A stretch of 64,000 nucleotides of DNA from Amoebidium appalachense. Its lineage: Eukaryota > Ichthyosporea. The first letter of the stretch is position 1, and each line of letters begins with the position of its first letter. Below the pieces are notes generated by a model. The model was not told where the DNA came from. It did no database searches and was given only the letters and a program-made list of their open reading frames with translations. This document shows, in pieces, positions 36,459 through 48,268 of this stretch. Position numbers and translations under genes: made by a program. Where the stretch lies: the NCBI GenBank assembly GCA_963693365.1, contig CAVNZM010000006.1, forward strand, positions 7,378,001-7,442,000. The letters are read 5' to 3'.

Positions 36459-37120
36459 GTGTGAAAGTCGTGTGTGTGTGTCTGTGTTCCTGTGTGTGTG
36501 TGTGTCTGTGTACATGAGCGATGGTGGTGGTGGTCAGTGAAAGTTTTGTTGCTGATGTGTCTGCGTGTGAGTGAGTGTGGGTGGATGGATGCATAGGGTG
36601 TTTTTTTTTTTTTTTTTTTTTTTTTGTGGGGGGGGGAGGGGGGGGGGAGGGGAGTAGAGAGGGAAGGGGGTAGGGGAGTCTCAGATTATCTGTCGTGCAA
36701 GCTGTGACTTTCAATAGGTCTGGGCTATAGGGTTGGTAACAGGAGGAGTAGAGATAACAGGATCCCAGAGGGGGGTGGGGGGAGGGGGGGGGGGGGAGGG
36801 ACGGGGGGAGGGGGGGAGAGGGGGGGGGGGGGGGGGGGGAGGCATTATTGAATAGGTCACTATTGCCCTTACTAGTACTCCCCCGGCTGACTCCCCGGCT
36901 GACCATCCCCCCCCCTCTCCACCCCCTCCACCCCTCCACCCCACAAGCACCCACCCATCCACCCACTGCCGCCGTTTTATCAAACATTTTTTATGATGTA
37001 CGTAGAATCCGAAGATTATAAGCTGTGTGTGTACACACAAGCTTCCAAGTTGGGTGGAGTATGTAATAACATGTGCCATTGCATACATGCATGCCACAGG
37101 CGCAGATACTTTTCAATGCA

Positions 37121-37258
<138 letters not shown>

Positions 37259-37367
37259 GGCACGCGCGCGCGCGCGCACACACACACACACAACGTGGCA
37301 CACACACACACACACACACATACACACACTTACACACACACACACACACACACACTCGGACACCGTG

Positions 37368-37402
<35 letters not shown>

Positions 37403-37412
37403 GGACACCGTG

Positions 37413-37470
<58 letters not shown>

Positions 37471-37694
37471 GGCACACACAGGCACACACACACTTACACA
37501 CACTTACACACACACACGCGCACACGCTCTGCTACATTTACACCTGTAAGTCTACAACATGTCCGCAAACACAATCAACCTTACCCTTCCCTCCCTACAC
37601 GTTCTATGGTAGCCATGATATATCCCTTCCCAGGGCCTCCTACCCTCCCTCCTCCCCCCTCCCCCCCCCCCCCCCTCACACACACACACACACA

Positions 37695-37755
<61 letters not shown>

Positions 37756-38004
37756 CCGGGTCCCCCCCCCCCCAAAAAAAAAAAATAAAAAAATAAAAAA
37801 AATTAAAACAAAAATAGGGAAAGAAAGAAACAAAGAAGAAAAAACGAGGGGGGGGGGGGGGGGGGGGGGGGAGGGACTAAAGGAATAAACACACTAACAC
37901 GAGCGTACAGATAACCCCATTTGATAGAAGAAAAAAAAAACGGGGATCGAAAAAGAAACATAAACGTTACAACAAACATACGAACAGATAAACCACCCAT
38001 AGGA

Positions 38005-38110
38005 ACCCCCCTGATGATGGGCTCTGTTCAAGTGTCTTCTGCCTGCAACTTGTTTGAATTGGGTTTTTCGTTTTTGTGGTGTTTTCCCTTTCCCCCCCCC
38101 CCCCCCCCCC
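38005..38110 (+). repeat. Family B copy with poly-C tail
   Basis: Blocks ccctgatgatgggctctgttcaa, tcttctgcctgcaactt and ttttgtggtgttttcccttt precede a poly-C run. This is the reverse complement order of the copy at 39640-39785. Confidence 0.55.
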
Positions 38111-38299
38111 CCTCTAACATACCCACACCCACAAACACCCCCTAAACACGCACACACACACACACAAGAGTAGGATTGCGATCGACACACATGGTTAATT
38201 TGTGGCCTGACGGCCGCCGCTGTCGTGTTCCTAATAGGGAGGGGAGGAGGAGGAGGAGGGGGGGAGGGGGGAGGGGAGGAGGGGGGGGGGGAGAGTACA

Positions 38300-38599
38300 A
38301 TGAATTATCTCAATTTTTTTAGGAGGTCCGCCAATAAGAATATCACCAAAATTGGCCGGGACCTACGCGGAGTGTTTCTTGAAGATTTAACCACAACTTG
38401 GCTGCAAGTGTTTTTTTATTGGCAGAGCATCTTATTGAAGGACTCTATCTGTATTGATTCTCTACTGTGCCCAGAGGGATACACGGCTGTAGCTGTATTT
38501 TTGTTTTTACAAATTGATGTTAAAAATAAAAATAATCCGGTCGAGGAAGACTTGCAAAAGAGCATAGCAAATGCTATGGTTGCCACTCTAACCCCCTGA
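38300..38599 (+). CDS. Unrecognised 99-aa reading frame, possibly a terminal exon
   Basis: An ATG-to-TGA frame of normal composition lies between a poly-G stretch and two AATAAA signals (38627-38632 and 38643-38648), which fits a real 3' end on the plus strand. A candidate acceptor (caatttttttag ending at 38322) would make 38323-38599 a last exon. The peptide has a hydrophobic middle (AVAVFLFLQI) and an acidic/amphipathic end (VEEDLQKSIANAM). I do not recognise the family, and no upstream exon is identified. Confidence 0.35.
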   Translation: MNYLNFFRRSANKNITKIGRDLRGVFLEDLTTTWLQVFFYWQSILLKDSICIDSLLCPEGYTAVAVFLFLQIDVKNKNNPVEEDLQKSIANAMVATLTP

Positions 38600-39223
38600 C
38601 AGAGGAGCGAAGCATACGCTGTTGTAAATAAATTACCATTACAATAAAACAGCAATATAAATTTGATTATACTGTAAAAACACAAACTTTAAGGGGAAGG
38701 GGGGGGTGGGGGGGCATAATAATGAGGTGAACATTGGGGTTATCATGTACAAAAAACGTGAGCCTAAGAAATTGAGAAAACAAACGAACAAACATTAAGC
38801 ATTGAATACTGGCAAACACAAACAACCAAACCAACGAGCCTCGGAGAAGAAGAAAGACAGGCATAAATGGGGGTCTGGATCGGGGTCAGACTCTATAGCT
38901 ATCATGCATGTCTCAACGTTGTAGACGTATGTCTCAGGGGCCGGTCCATAGAACTTATGATAAAATATGTAGGCTAAACCTAGCCAAAATAGTATATCTA
39001 GTTGTCAAAATGCACTAAATAAACTAATTAGTATGCACACAAATCACATCAACAACCACAAACCGCCCACAAACCTGGTAACTAGCCAACATTCACCAAG
39101 CACAAACATCAAATCAAATTTCATTAAACAAACATCTCGCCCCAATCCCACTAAAACTAACATCCAATCACATCACCCCAACAAATAAATAAAAACTCTC
39201 CATAATTATAACCAACAAACCAC

Positions 39224-39578
39224 TCATAACGCAGCGGCCTTACGCAAAGCCGGAGCCTTCGACTCCGTCCTCTCCCACGTAAACTGCCACTCGTTTCTAC
39301 CAAAGTGCCCGTAGGCCGCCGTAGGCCTATAAATGGGCTGTCTCAAATCAAGCATCTCAATAATTCCATAGGGTCTCAGGTCGAAATTTTTAGATACCAA
39401 CTCGGCCAAATCCATATCTTCTAATTTCCCTGTTCCGAAGGTGTTCACGTTGAGAGAGACGGGTTCCGCTACACCGATGGCGTAGGAGACTTGAACCTCG
39501 CAGCGTGTGGCCAGCCCGGCCGCGACGATGTTTTTGGCAATGAAACGGGCGGCATATGCGGCGGAACGGTCAACCTGT

Positions 39579-39624
<46 letters not shown>

Positions 39625-39873
39625 GGGGGTGGAAGGGGAGGGGGGGGATGTATGGATTAGAGGGTTGGCAAAATTGACGAGACACCCGAAGACAAAACAC
39701 AGAAACGAGAAGTCGAACCATTAAGTACAATAAATAATGAATGTGCAGGCAGAAGTTGAACAGCGCCCATCATCAGGGGGTTACAAGGGGGCATGAAAAG
39801 GAGGAACGGGAGAGGGGGGGGGGGGGGGGGGGGGGGGGGGAGGTGAGGTGAGCAAGAAGGATGGAAGTACCGA

Positions 39874-39941
<68 letters not shown>

Positions 39942-40036
39942 CGTTGCTTGACTGTGTAAGAGTACATGTGTGCGGATGTGAGTGTGGATGTGTAGCATGC
40001 AGTCGGCCCCAGAATCTGCACGCGCGCACACGCGCG

Positions 40037-40112
<76 letters not shown>

Positions 40113-40938
40113 CGCGCGCGTGTGTATGGATGTGTGTGTTGTCTCTCTCAATCTGCCTCTTTCTCGTTTTGTATGTGCTTGTGCTTGTGTGTGTGTGTGT
40201 GTGTGTCTGTATGCACGCGCGTGCAGATGTGTGTGTGTGCGCGCGCATGTGTGTTTGTTTGGGATGAGTGTGAGTGTGAGTGTGAGTGTGTGTGTGTGTG
40301 TGTGTGTGGTGGTGGTGGTGGTGGTGGTGGTGGGGTCTCTATATACCTTTGAGGGGTCCTTTCCAGAGAATGCACCTCCACCATGGCGAGCCATGCCCCC
40401 ATAAGTGTCCACAATGATCTTACGCCCGGTCAGCCCACAGTCGCCCACGGGCCCACCAATCACAAAGCTGCATAAAAAATTTACATCAGTCACCTATTAC
40501 AAGTTAAAAGCAGGTCACCTTTCACAAAACTGCATGAGTCATAAGTCACTAACGTATTACCAAGTCCTTAAAAAAAGCAGCACCTGATCATATGGTCATT
40601 TGTAGCTCTGCAATCACTATTTGACACGATAACGCAAATTATCTTTTTCCTTCATTTTTTTCTCCCTATCATAATTTTTGGTTTTCATTTCGTTTTTGTT
40701 TTCTTGGTGTCTTTAACCGGGCTAATAAGAGGGGATTTGTTGTTGTGGTAGTGATGGTGGTGGGGGCCGGAGGGAGGGGAGGGGGGGGGGGGGGGGGGGG
40801 GGAGGGGAGGGAGGGAGGGAGGGAGGGGGGAGAGAGAAGAAAGTGAGAGAAAGAGAGAGAGAGTGAGTGAAAGAGAGAGAGAAAGAGAGAAACGGAGCCA
40901 CACACCTTGAGAGAGGGAGGAAGGAGGAGTGAGAGACA

Positions 40939-40980
<42 letters not shown>

Positions 40981-42249
40981 GAAACACAGACACACACACA
41001 CCTTCCAGTAGGGTTGACGTGGTATTTTGTCTTTTCATTCAGGAACTGACTGGGGATAATTGGCTTTATAATCTCTTCGATCACCGCCTCTCTCAGAGTG
41101 GTATATTCCACATCGGGGGAGTGCTGTGTGGAGAGAACTACGGCATCTACACCCACTACTGTTTTGTCTTCGTAGCGTAGTGTCACCTGTGTATGTGCCC
41201 CAGAGGAGGGGTGAGAAAAATGTGTGTTGGTTCGTTTGTTAGCACACACACTAACACACAGACACACCCTCTCTCCCGTACCGGATAACCCCCCCTCGCC
41301 CCTCCCTCCCCATCTACACCGACTACCGTTTTGTTTTCATGGTGGTAAAGTCACCTGTGTGTGTGTACCAGGAAAGGGGCGGGTGGGCGGGTGGGTGGGT
41401 GGGTGGGGGGGAGGGGGGGGGGGGGGGGGGAAGAATTATGTGTTGGTTCGTTTGTTAGCACACACACACACCACACATAACACCCACACTCTCTCTTTGA
41501 ATGCCCCTCCCCCCACCCGCCCTCCCCCCTCCCCCCACACCGACTATGGTTTTGTTTTCATAGCATACAGTCATTTGTGTGTGTGCCCCAGGAATGTGGG
41601 GGGGAGAGAGAGGGGGGGGGGGGGGGGGGAGGGGGGGGGGGGGGGTATGTGTCCGTTGGCCTGTTAGCACCCACACAACACACAGACACACACACACACA
41701 CCCTCTCTCCGGTACAGGCCATCCCCCCCCCCCCGTTATCTACACCGCCTACGGTTTTGTCTTTAGAGCGTACAGTCACCTGTGTGTGTGCCCCAGGGGA
41801 GGGATCGTGGGAAGGGAAAACGGGGGGGGGGGGGGGGGGGGTTAGAATGGGCTACAGACTGTGAAATACACATTCACAACACAATGCAGAGGGCAACCAC
41901 ACATAAAGATTAGGTATAGCAAGCAGTGCCCATCTGCCGGAGTGGGAGAGGGGGGGGGGGGGGGAGGGGGAGGGGGAGGGAGAGGGGGGGGGGGGGGGGG
42001 GGCGGGGGAAGAGGAAAGAAGGTGGAGAGGGAGAGAAAAGGGCGAGAGAGCGGGAGCATAGGGGAGACGGACGGAAGGGACCCTCCCCACCCTTGCCCCC
42101 CCACCCTTCCCTAACAGAAAGAACAGCATACAAGCAGAATAAGAGCAAGGAATGACGATGGAACGAGAAGGCACACACACTCCCCCCCCCCCCCCCCCCC
42201 CCCCAAACTCACGTACACACACAGACAGACAGACAGACAGACAGACATT

Positions 42250-42296
<47 letters not shown>

Positions 42297-43502
42297 GACT
42301 CTTTGCATCAGGCCGTAGCCATGGGAGTGTGTTCTCCTTCCTCAGCTGTGCCTGGCGCCTCACCAGTTGGTGCGCATAGTAGATGGGTGCGGGCATGAGG
42401 TCCGGGGTTTCATCACACGCATACCCAAACATCAGACCCTATGTGCATGTGTGCATGTGTGCATGTGTGTGTGTGTGCGTGTGTGTGTGTGTTGTGTACG
42501 TGTGTCTGTACGCGCGTGTGTGTGGAAGGGAAATGTACGCAAATGTATTCAGGGGAAGATGGGTGTGTGTCAGCAAGACTCTCTCAGAAACAACCAATCG
42601 TTTGTTTGACCCGAAGATTTTTTCTTCTTCGAATCCATACCCAAATATCAGAACCCGTGTGCATGGGGGGGAGGGGGGGAGGAAGGGGGGGGAAGTATGC
42701 CCACATTTATGAGGGGAGAATGAAGTGGTTGGTGTGAGCAGAAACATATCAGGAAAAAGGCTATCCCCCACTCACCAAGCAGGTGAGGAAGTCAATGAGG
42801 TGATAGTTTGATACATTTAAAGAGGGTTTCTTTTAGGCCGATTAATTGTCCCCATTCCAGCACATCCGGGTCAAGCCGTTTTTTCAGCATATAAATCATG
42901 ATATGAACTGCAATCTTCTTCCTAACGCTTTATTATCATTATTCCGTGATTTATTTCTTTTTTTTCTTTTTTCTTTTTCTTTTTTAGTGCATTATGACGC
43001 ATCTGTACCTTGCTGCCGGCTAAACGATGGTGCGCGGCTGATGCACAGCACGCCAATCATATAGCTAGAATCCCCTCTGACTCGACCCGGCCCGAAAGTC
43101 TAAAAGAAACCCCCTTTAAAGGTTGAGTCTTCTTTGCACTCATGGCCAAACTTCAACTTCTGTGCGCACGTGGCATTGGAAAATAAATGGGAGGTAGAGA
43201 GTTGTGGTTGGTGGTTGCAAGACAGTTTAGAAACGGCAATTTGCACATTCGTCCACAGAATTACACACACACGGAGGGTGGTTGGAGTAAGCAAAGTATA
43301 AGACCTCCCCCCCCTCCCCCCCCCCCCCCCCCCCCCTTTTCCCTTCCCGGTGCCTGCCCAACACTACATCTCCCCTTCCCTCTCCTTTGCCCTCCCTCGC
43401 AACCCCTTTTCCTCCGTTTCCATGCTCTTTCCCCTCATTCTACCCACCCTTCTTACCCCCCCCCCACTCCACCTTCCCGCTCACCCGCCCAGTCCTCCCT
43501 CC

Positions 43503-43545
<43 letters not shown>

Positions 43546-44499
43546 ATCCCCATGAAAACACACACAAGCTCGCATGCAGCCCCTCCCTCTCCCCTCTGTC
43601 CCTCCTCCGCAACCCCTCCCACCCTCCCCCCCACCCCCTCCCCCGCCCCTTCCTCCTCATCCCCTCGCACCCTTCAACCTACTCCCTCCTCCGACCCAAC
43701 CCCCCCCCCCTCTCCCTCCCCCCCCCCCCCCCCCCCCCCCCCACCCGGGAAACCACACACGCACGCACCTGATCCCCAGCCCCCTGGTCCTCCGGTGCCT
43801 CCCTATCGACCCCCTGAGCTATGTCTGGGCTCTGCTTGCCGATGCAGTTGATGACGGCACACGAACTACCGTCAAACCCCAACTCACTGCTGTTGTAGCC
43901 TATCTCGTTCACTACGTTCCTAAAAAGGTGGAGAGGGGGAGGAGAAAGGGAGTGGTGAGGAGGATGGGGAGGGGGGAGGGGGACGGGGGGGGGGGGGGGG
44001 GGGAGGATAGGGGGAGGATGTGTGTGTGTGTGCTGTTTGTGTTGGATGGGGGGGGGGGGGGGGGGGGGGGGAGGGGGAGGGGGGTTAGTGGTGGTGATGT
44101 TGGTTGGTGGACGAGGAGGGGGCAAGGTAGTGGCGGTGTGCGCTCGCGAGTGTGTGTGGAAAGGAAACCGGGTGGGTTATCCGGGAGAGGGGGAAGGGGG
44201 GGGGGGGGGGGGGGGGGGGGGGGTGGAGGGGGGGATTCATAAAGAACTACAAATGTTGTAACAATCGATCAAGTGTCTCGATGTCCTCCTTCACCCCCCC
44301 TCCTAGTCCCCCCCCCCCTCCTCTTCCCCTTTTTCCCTCCATAGTTTAAGTTCAACATCAAATCAATAGTTCGTAAGTTTTACGTTACGTAAGTTAGAAG
44401 AACTGCTCCCATATGGCCACGCTGCTTATAAAGAAACCCGAAAAACCTTCTATTCTAAGCCAAAATTCATAACCAAAACCAGATTAACGTTGACGGAAG

Positions 44500-44546
<47 letters not shown>

Positions 44547-44913
44547 TTCCCCCCTCCACACACACAACACCAACAACAAAAAAAAACCCCCACCCAAAAA
44601 AATCGAAAAGAAAAGAAAAGGAAAAAAGAAAGAGTTGTTGTTCTAGAGCTGATGTGCAAGTTAGCATTTTCATATTACCCCTAGCAGTACTTCATTCCTC
44701 CTTGCGTCAGACTGGGTATTAATGTGATACTGCCGCCCCTCCCCCCTTTCCCCCCTCCCCACTCTCCCCCCCTTTTTTCTTTTTTCCCTTTTTTTCTTTC
44801 TTTCTTTTTTTTTTTTTTTGGGGGGGGGGGGGGGGGGAGAGGTAATGTGAGTGTGGGCGCAGGGGAAGGGGAGGGGGAGGAGGAGGTAATGTGAGTGTGA
44901 GCGAGCATGCGCG

Positions 44914-44953
<40 letters not shown>

Positions 44954-46159
44954 TGTGTGTGTGTGTGTATTTCTGGAGGGGACGGCAACCGGCAAGGGAG
45001 CCTCCCTCATAATGCGCCACAGAGTGCAAAGCACACATTCACGGCCAACACAACCCAGTTTCGTCAAGCAAACAGAAAGACTACTATACACCATAAGAAA
45101 GGAGCGGGCCGGGGGGGGGGGGGGGGGGGGGGGGGGAGGGGGGGGGGGGTCCCCAAACCTCACAACGCGCTCATAGTCTATGTGTGCGTGGGTGGTGATC
45201 TCCCCAGCCAACATCACAAACCCAGTCTTTACCATCGTCTCACATGCCACCCTTGCATTCTTGTCCACCTCAAGGGCGGCATCAAGAATGGCGTCGGAGA
45301 TCTGATCAGCCATTTTGTCTGGGTGCCCCTGTTCATCATCGCCATGAGAAATCAGAATTCTTGTCGTGTGTTCAGTAGCAACATGAAAGTTACTGGGTAA
45401 CACAGAGTTCTGATATATGTATGCATATTCTAGTATATTGTTGTGGGTACAAGTGTGTTGAATCCGAGCATGTGACCAATATCAAGGATGGAACCTTAGC
45501 CACATCAATCAAGCGAGCAATCACCTGTAATGGATCTCTGCTGCGCCCCCTCCCTCCCCCCCCTCCCCCCCCCCCCCCCCCCTTCTCTCTCGCTCTGTCT
45601 TTGCCCCCCACCCCCCCCACCCCCCCCCCCCCCCCCCTCCTCCTCCAAATGGGGCTCTTTCCCAGGATAACCCACGAGATTTTACGCACTTCCTGAACAG
45701 ACACACTAATCATTGACCAGACAGACTACGTGACCACAAATGGATTATGCGACCAGCAAGTAAAGTTTTTGTTTCTCATCAACAGCAAAACGGCAACTGG
45801 TTTTCAACACGGATAAACCAGCACCAGCGCCATGTACATGATACAGGCATACAAGTACATGCTGGTTCAAACTCTAGCCCAATGGCATTCATTGGGACCA
45901 TGTTTTCAGATTTCCGGAACACAGATTCACATAACACAATTAGGCACACACTAGCATGCATAAAAGCCAGCTGGTACGAACTCAATCGTAAAAATGATAA
46001 AACCATGAGAAAACATTTCCATACCTCAGCAACAGACTCCGAGGTAAACAGCTGTGTCAAAGGCTTCTTGATTGTCGCAAAGCCCCGGGCCCCTTGTGCC
46101 AAGAGCAAGCCAGTTGCTGATGTTGGGCGACAAAGCCCTTTCAAACCACGAAGCATCAT
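39224..46159 (-). CDS. metK: S-adenosylmethionine synthetase, bacterial MetK type, 7 exons, 418 aa
   Basis: This enzyme makes S-adenosylmethionine from methionine and ATP. Exons in coding order are 46159-46025, 45328-45159, 43919-43769, 42438-42295, 41186-41002, 40467-40347 and 39574-39224, all GT-AG and in frame. Signatures are [13 protein letters not shown] across the first intron (residues 38-50), GAGDQ|GLMFGY (148-158), [14 protein letters not shown] (216-223), GDCGLTGRK (270-278) and [10 protein letters not shown] (290-299). Blocks such as MPAPI-YAH, AKSQ and VVLSTQHS match bacterial MetK better than the usual eukaryotic MAT. The first ~35 residues are basic and hydroxylated ([12 protein letters not shown]... 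ending RGFAT), like a mitochondrial presequence. An in-frame ATG at 46249 would add 30 residues. Residue 262, at the exon 5/6 junction, is Ser where NPTGRF is expected. Intron 4 holds repeated copies of exon 5's start. Confidence 0.95.
39640..39785 (-). repeat. Family B copy adjoining a poly-G run
   Basis: After a G run come gatgtatggattagagggttgg, gagacacccgaagaca, a taataaatgaatgtgcaggcagaag-like block and ttgaacagcgcccatcatcaggg. It lies in the last intron of the SAM synthetase gene, between exons 6 and 7. Confidence 0.6.
41145..41850 (-). repeat. ~200-bp tandem repeat carrying the start of SAM synthetase exon 5
   Basis: The real exon 5 start (41145-41200) is followed upstream in the intron by three further copies near 41316-41375, 41535-41590 and 41738-41795. 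Each has a ctacacc-acta-gttttgt-ttc block and most have tcacctgtgtgtgtg. The intron part (tgtgttggttcgtttgttagcacacac, then ctctctc-gtac-gg) is repeated as well. The copies at 41370 and 41780 keep an intact CAG acceptor; the middle one has lost it. Confidence 0.85.
41846..41943 (-). repeat. Family A fragment
   Basis: After a G run come tagaatgggctacagac, cattcacaacacaatgcagagggcaaccacacataaag and aagcagtgcccatc, in family A order and reverse orientation. Confidence 0.5.
42411..42665 (-). repeat. Duplicated 5' end of SAM synthetase exon 4
   Basis: The start of exon 4 with its acceptor (about 42417-42452) recurs at about 42632-42665: catacccaaa-atcaga-cc followed by gtgtgcatg. In the copy the acceptor dinucleotide region is altered (acccgtgtg instead of ccctatgtg). 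Confidence 0.6.
45005..45070 (-). repeat. Family A fragment
   Basis: Blocks cagagtgcaaagcacacattcacggccaacacaa match family A in reverse orientation, in a SAM synthetase intron. The copy is short. Confidence 0.35.
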
Positions 46160-46249
46160 TTTCGTTTTTACGTGCGTGTGACTCACTAAGCGACTCAGCA
46201 CGTGACAATTGGTGCAAAGAGTAACTGTTGACTTGGAAAGAATCCGCAA

Positions 46250-47599
46250 ACAATGAGTGTAGCAGTTGACACTAATGTAGAGTCAAGATTGGGAGGAATG
46301 CGATGCAAAGAACGAGCGACAGACCTCCGTTTGAAAAAGGCTATTTTAAGGTTAACCCAAACACCTGCGAAATAACTTGAACTCTAATAAAGGGCAGGTG
46401 TGTTTGTATGTGTGTGTGTGTGTGCTTTTTGGAGTGGAAGGGGGAGGGGTGGGGGGTGGGGGTTGGGGGAGGGAAAGTGGGGGAAGGGGGATCGGTGAGA
46501 GAAGCAGGCAAGATGATGAAGAGGAAGGTAATGCTTTACCAACAGCCTACGTTATAGCTCTATCTCCGAGCCTACCTAAACACAGAACATTAAATATGCA
46601 AAAAACCCCGAATGAAAAATCACTTCTACACTGAGCTGTCCGAAAAGTAAACAAACAACAAAACTCTGGCCAGCTGACGACTGAGTCATTCTCTGACCAC
46701 AGCGGCTCGCTTTTGAGCCGCACTTTTGGAATTTCCCACCCATTACCATAAGCGGCAAAAGTTGATGCTCTTTGAACCAATAGAAAGTCTCCCGGATGCG
46801 CGGGACTTCGTGGAATGTCTGCAGATACACCAATCGGGAAGCGTTCAGATAACCCTTTTTTGGAAGAGAACGTAGTTGCTTGATTTTGTGGGAGTCTTTA
46901 ACAATCATTGATCATGATCCGCACATATAGTATTAAAAAGGAAATGAAAAATGAAGTAGTGGATTTTCTACCACACAAGTTTTTAATTAATATTAACGAT
47001 ATAAAAAAGGCATTTCAGTATGGCTTATTGTGAATTTTTTAAACCTCTACACATTCGAACTGATCACGGCCCTGAACAGGCCCCGCGAACCTGAAGTTAA
47101 AGTAGCACCTGGTTGCCCCCAGCTCATGATCATAACGAACATTTCCGGTAAAGCGCCCCAATCATTCTTTGTGTTCATGTTTGTGCGCACAGATCATCAC
47201 GGTGTTCACCACATGCGTTTTCCCGTTTTTATGACTTATTTTTTTATTAGTTCACCGTTTTCTCGGTCAGTACGTAAGTGTGTTTGTATATTGCGTTGAC
47301 AAGGGAGGGAGCTGAAAGAGAGGAGTGAACTGTCGTGTTTGCTCGCTTACACTTCTCTATTGTGGTTTCTTCGAAGCTGCAGCTTAGCCTACAATACGCG
47401 TTCTGCCAATTTTGGTTGCAGTGCGAACATTTGCAAAGCCAGGGCTTATTTAGGCTTTGCTGCCGCACTAAAAGTTGGGTAGCTTCAAACCCATCGTGAC
47501 ATCAGTTTTCTGCCTTCAGCAAACCTTCACGTGCTCCTTTCATCTGTCACCGCCCATCGTACACTTTTCCTGCCAAAAAATCTACGGCAACAACGGAAA
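46250..47599. other. Divergent intergenic region, SAM synthetase / secreted protein
   Basis: Upstream regions of two genes that point away from each other. Motifs seen are CACGTG (46199-46204, just inside the alternative SAM synthetase N-terminus), a TATAAAA (47000-47006) and ATTGG pentamers. A 110-codon minus-strand ORF (46908-46576) has a plausible first half but no homology that I can name. Apart from a (GT)n/GGGT stretch at 46400-46490 the region is free of long simple repeats. Confidence 0.5.
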
Positions 47600-48268
47600 A
47601 TGTTGGGTCTTTTGTCCATGTTCTACGTTTTGTTGGGCGCTGTTGCAGCCCAAACACCCTCTACATCCCAATACAGCATCACCTGCCCCTACATAAGCTC
47701 GAACACATGCACACTAAAGCCACCCCTCGAGGCAGAGTGCAAGGTTTCCCTTCTTGGTGAATGTTCCAAGGCGCCAAGCTCGCTTGTCTCTTACTACTTC
47801 ATCACCAACGTTACCGGAACAAACCTCACCTACCGTCGCTTCAAGGACGATAAGTGCACCCAGATTGAGCCGCAGTGGACAACGCAAGGTCAGCTCGGTG
47901 CTTGCATAGGACCCATTGACCAGCAGATGGGATTTAATGTTTTCGTCACCATCAACCTCTACAACGGAACCGTAAACACGACCACAACATCATCCGACTC
48001 CGCTTCCCCCACATCCTCATCCCCTTCTGCTACCACAGCATCTTCAGGCGCCTCCTCCTTCTCCTCCGCCCCCTCTGTCACCGTTGCATCTTCAGGAATG
48101 AGTGCCTCTACGACATCGCCCGCGGCCGCCACCGCTAGCTGGAGCACATCCTCCAGCCCCACTGCTTCATCCAATCCACAGAAAACGAGTGCTGGCTCGG
48201 CACTTCCTATCCCACTCTTCGTTGTTATTTTTGGTGTAACGCTCGTATGCTTGTGGTTGTTTGCTTGA
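47600..48268 (+). CDS. Predicted secreted or surface protein, Ser/Thr-rich, intronless
   Basis: A single uninterrupted frame of 222 aa. An N-terminal hydrophobic stretch with an AVAA-Q cleavage-like site (residues 1-17) looks like a signal peptide. Residues 18-127 carry six Cys (29, 37, 47, 55, 86, 102) and four N-glycosylation sequons (N70, N75, N122, N126). Residues 128-195 are almost pure Ser/Thr/Ala/Pro, typical of an O-glycosylated stalk. Residues 201-222 are a hydrophobic C-terminus with no cytoplasmic tail, as in GPI-anchored proteins. I chose the ATG at 47600 because the frame's earlier ATG (47531) would bury the signal peptide. The family is not recognised. It is the only clear gene here without introns. 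Confidence 0.7.
   Translation: MLGLLSMFYVLLGAVAAQTPSTSQYSITCPYISSNTCTLKPPLEAECKVSLLGECSKAPSSLVSYYFITNVTGTNLTYRRFKDDKCTQIEPQWTTQGQLGACIGPIDQQMGFNVFVTINLYNGTVNTTTTSSDSASPTSSSPSATTASSGASSFSSAPSVTVASSGMSASTTSPAAATASWSTSSSPTASSNPQKTSAGSALPIPLFVVIFGVTLVCLWLFA

Noticed and set aside
46576-46908. 110-codon minus-strand ORF upstream of SAM synthetase
   Set aside because: Only its first half looks protein-like, no homology is apparent, and it sits where a promoter is expected.
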